Shown here: positions 14,123 through 14,651 of the stretch, piece after piece
Numbering within the stretch: the stretch's first letter is position 1
How the letters are laid out: each line of letters starts with the position of its first letter
Source: Pseudomonadota bacterium
GTDB lineage: Bacteria > Pseudomonadota > Alphaproteobacteria > Rhizobiales > Xanthobacteraceae
Assembly: GCA_963205465.1 (NCBI GenBank)
Contig: CAUJKG010000371.1
Location: 1 to 14,651, forward strand
Reading direction: 5' to 3'
Length of the DNA stretch: 14,651 nt
Translations under genes and position numbers: made by a program
The notes under the pieces: generated by a model
The model's input: only the letters and a program-made list of their open reading frames with translations
Told to the model about the DNA's origin: nothing
Database searches by the model: none

Positions 14123-14651
14123 TGATAGGGCTCGTTTCTGAACGCAACCGCGGACATCAGGAGCCGCTTCCCGCTCGGCATATCGGCCAGATCGAGGCCG
14201 AAGGTGCGCATGATCAGCGGCCATTCATACATCACCCGCACCACCACGATATCGCCCGGACCGCCGGTCTGAAATTGGAAACCGGTGTCGTCCACCTTGC
14301 CGTTCTTGAGGGCGGGCTTGCCGAGGTTGGCGCTGGCAAAAGCTCCAGACGTGCGAACGTCGATCAACATGCCGGCGTTGCAGTTGAACAACCCGAGCAC
14401 GCGACTGCAAAGTTCCTGCCTGAAACGCGTCTGATCGAAGTTCTTATTCTGCGCCTGGCCCGTCATGATGAGCCGGCTTGCATCCTGCGTCGCGGTCTCC
14501 AGCACCTGACCGGCCCAGAAGACGAGCGCGAGTTCGATGATTGCGAACATAAGTGCAAAGAAGGGTACGACGACAAGCGCGAACTCAACCGCGGCGGCGC
14601 CGTCGCTCTTGCGGCCGAAGCCGATGATCAGCCGCTGCAAGCTGCGTCGCG
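14119..14651 (-). CDS. TadE-like pilus assembly protein, probably 5'-truncated by the window edge
   Basis: At least 173 residues are visible. The TadE motif DGAAAVEFALVVVPFFALMFAIIELALVFWAG forms the single N-terminal transmembrane helix. An exported domain follows with a cysteine pair (ELCSRVLGLFNCNAG) and a C-terminal YEWPLIMRTFG segment typical of TadE-like proteins. The only visible initiation candidate is TTG at 14640, which has no Shine-Dalgarno in the 11 bases before it. The frame stays open to the window end, so the true start probably lies a few codons beyond 14651. The stop overlaps the next gene as ATGA, so the two are very likely one operon and may work as partners in the Tad pilus apparatus. 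The rest of a tad locus, if present, lies outside the window. Confidence 0.85.
   Translation of the reverse strand, partial: RRSLQRLIIGFGRKSDGAAAVEFALVVVPFFALMFAIIELALVFWAGQVLETATQDASRLIMTGQAQNKNFDQTRFRQELCSRVLGLFNCNAGMLIDVRTSGAFASANLGKPALKNGKVDDTGFQFQTGGPGDIVVVRVMYEWPLIMRTFGLDLADMPSGKRLLMSAVAFRNEPYQ

Noticed and set aside
1..14651. Search by eye for mobile elements, CRISPR repeats, tRNA or rRNA genes, toxin-antitoxin pairs and defence genes
   Set aside because: None found: no regularly spaced repeats, no transposase or integrase motifs, and no cloverleaf-forming segment with a T-loop consensus. Apart from two paralogous acyltransferases and two TadE-like genes, the content is core metabolism and DNA/RNA maintenance.

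Overview
This 14.65 kb window is GC-rich, densely coded chromosomal DNA. The gene set suggests an alphaproteobacterium of the order Hyphomicrobiales (Rhizobiales; Bradyrhizobium/Xanthobacteraceae-like). The pointers are a secreted DUF2865 protein, a TIGR02281-type membrane-anchored aspartic protease, a roughly 500-residue phosphomannomutase/phosphoglucomutase beginning MFPKP, and paired TadE/TadG-like proteins. The taxon is inferred from family distribution remembered from general knowledge; no search was run. I see no tRNA, rRNA, CRISPR array, insertion sequence, integrase or phage gene. The region looks like stable core chromosome.

Layout, left to right. The minus strand carries a secreted cysteine-rich DUF2865 protein (55-879) and, upstream of it, orotate phosphoribosyltransferase pyrE (1007-1600). 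Divergent from pyrE on the plus strand are a nitroreductase-fold flavoprotein with an iodotyrosine-deiodinase-like signature (1687-2355) and a class I SAM methyltransferase (2515-3252). These converge on a full-length proofreading DNA polymerase I (polA, minus, 3285-6242). Upstream of polA, also on the minus strand, lie two tandem paralogous membrane acyltransferases (6339-7376 and 7616-8653). They are exactly equal in length and about 68% identical without gaps. A 239-base spacer full of inverted and direct repeats separates them. Divergent from the second one is the DExH helicase hrpB (8811-11294), followed by the aspartic protease (11396-11932) and the hexose-phosphate mutase (12012-13511), all plus strand. 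The right edge holds two TadE/TadG-like genes on the minus strand, coupled by an ATGA overlap; the upstream one runs off the window.

Functionally this is mostly housekeeping (pyrimidine synthesis, DNA repair and replication, RNA helicase, sugar-phosphate supply for surface polysaccharide) plus envelope functions (two acyltransferases, secreted DUF2865 protein, inner-membrane protease, Tad-type pilus proteins). I found no convincing new defence or mobile system. The items most worth a second look are the tandem acyltransferase pair with its structured control regions, the possible halotyrosine-dehalogenase-like flavoprotein, and an RNA hairpin that would cover part of the ribosome binding site of the second acyltransferase.
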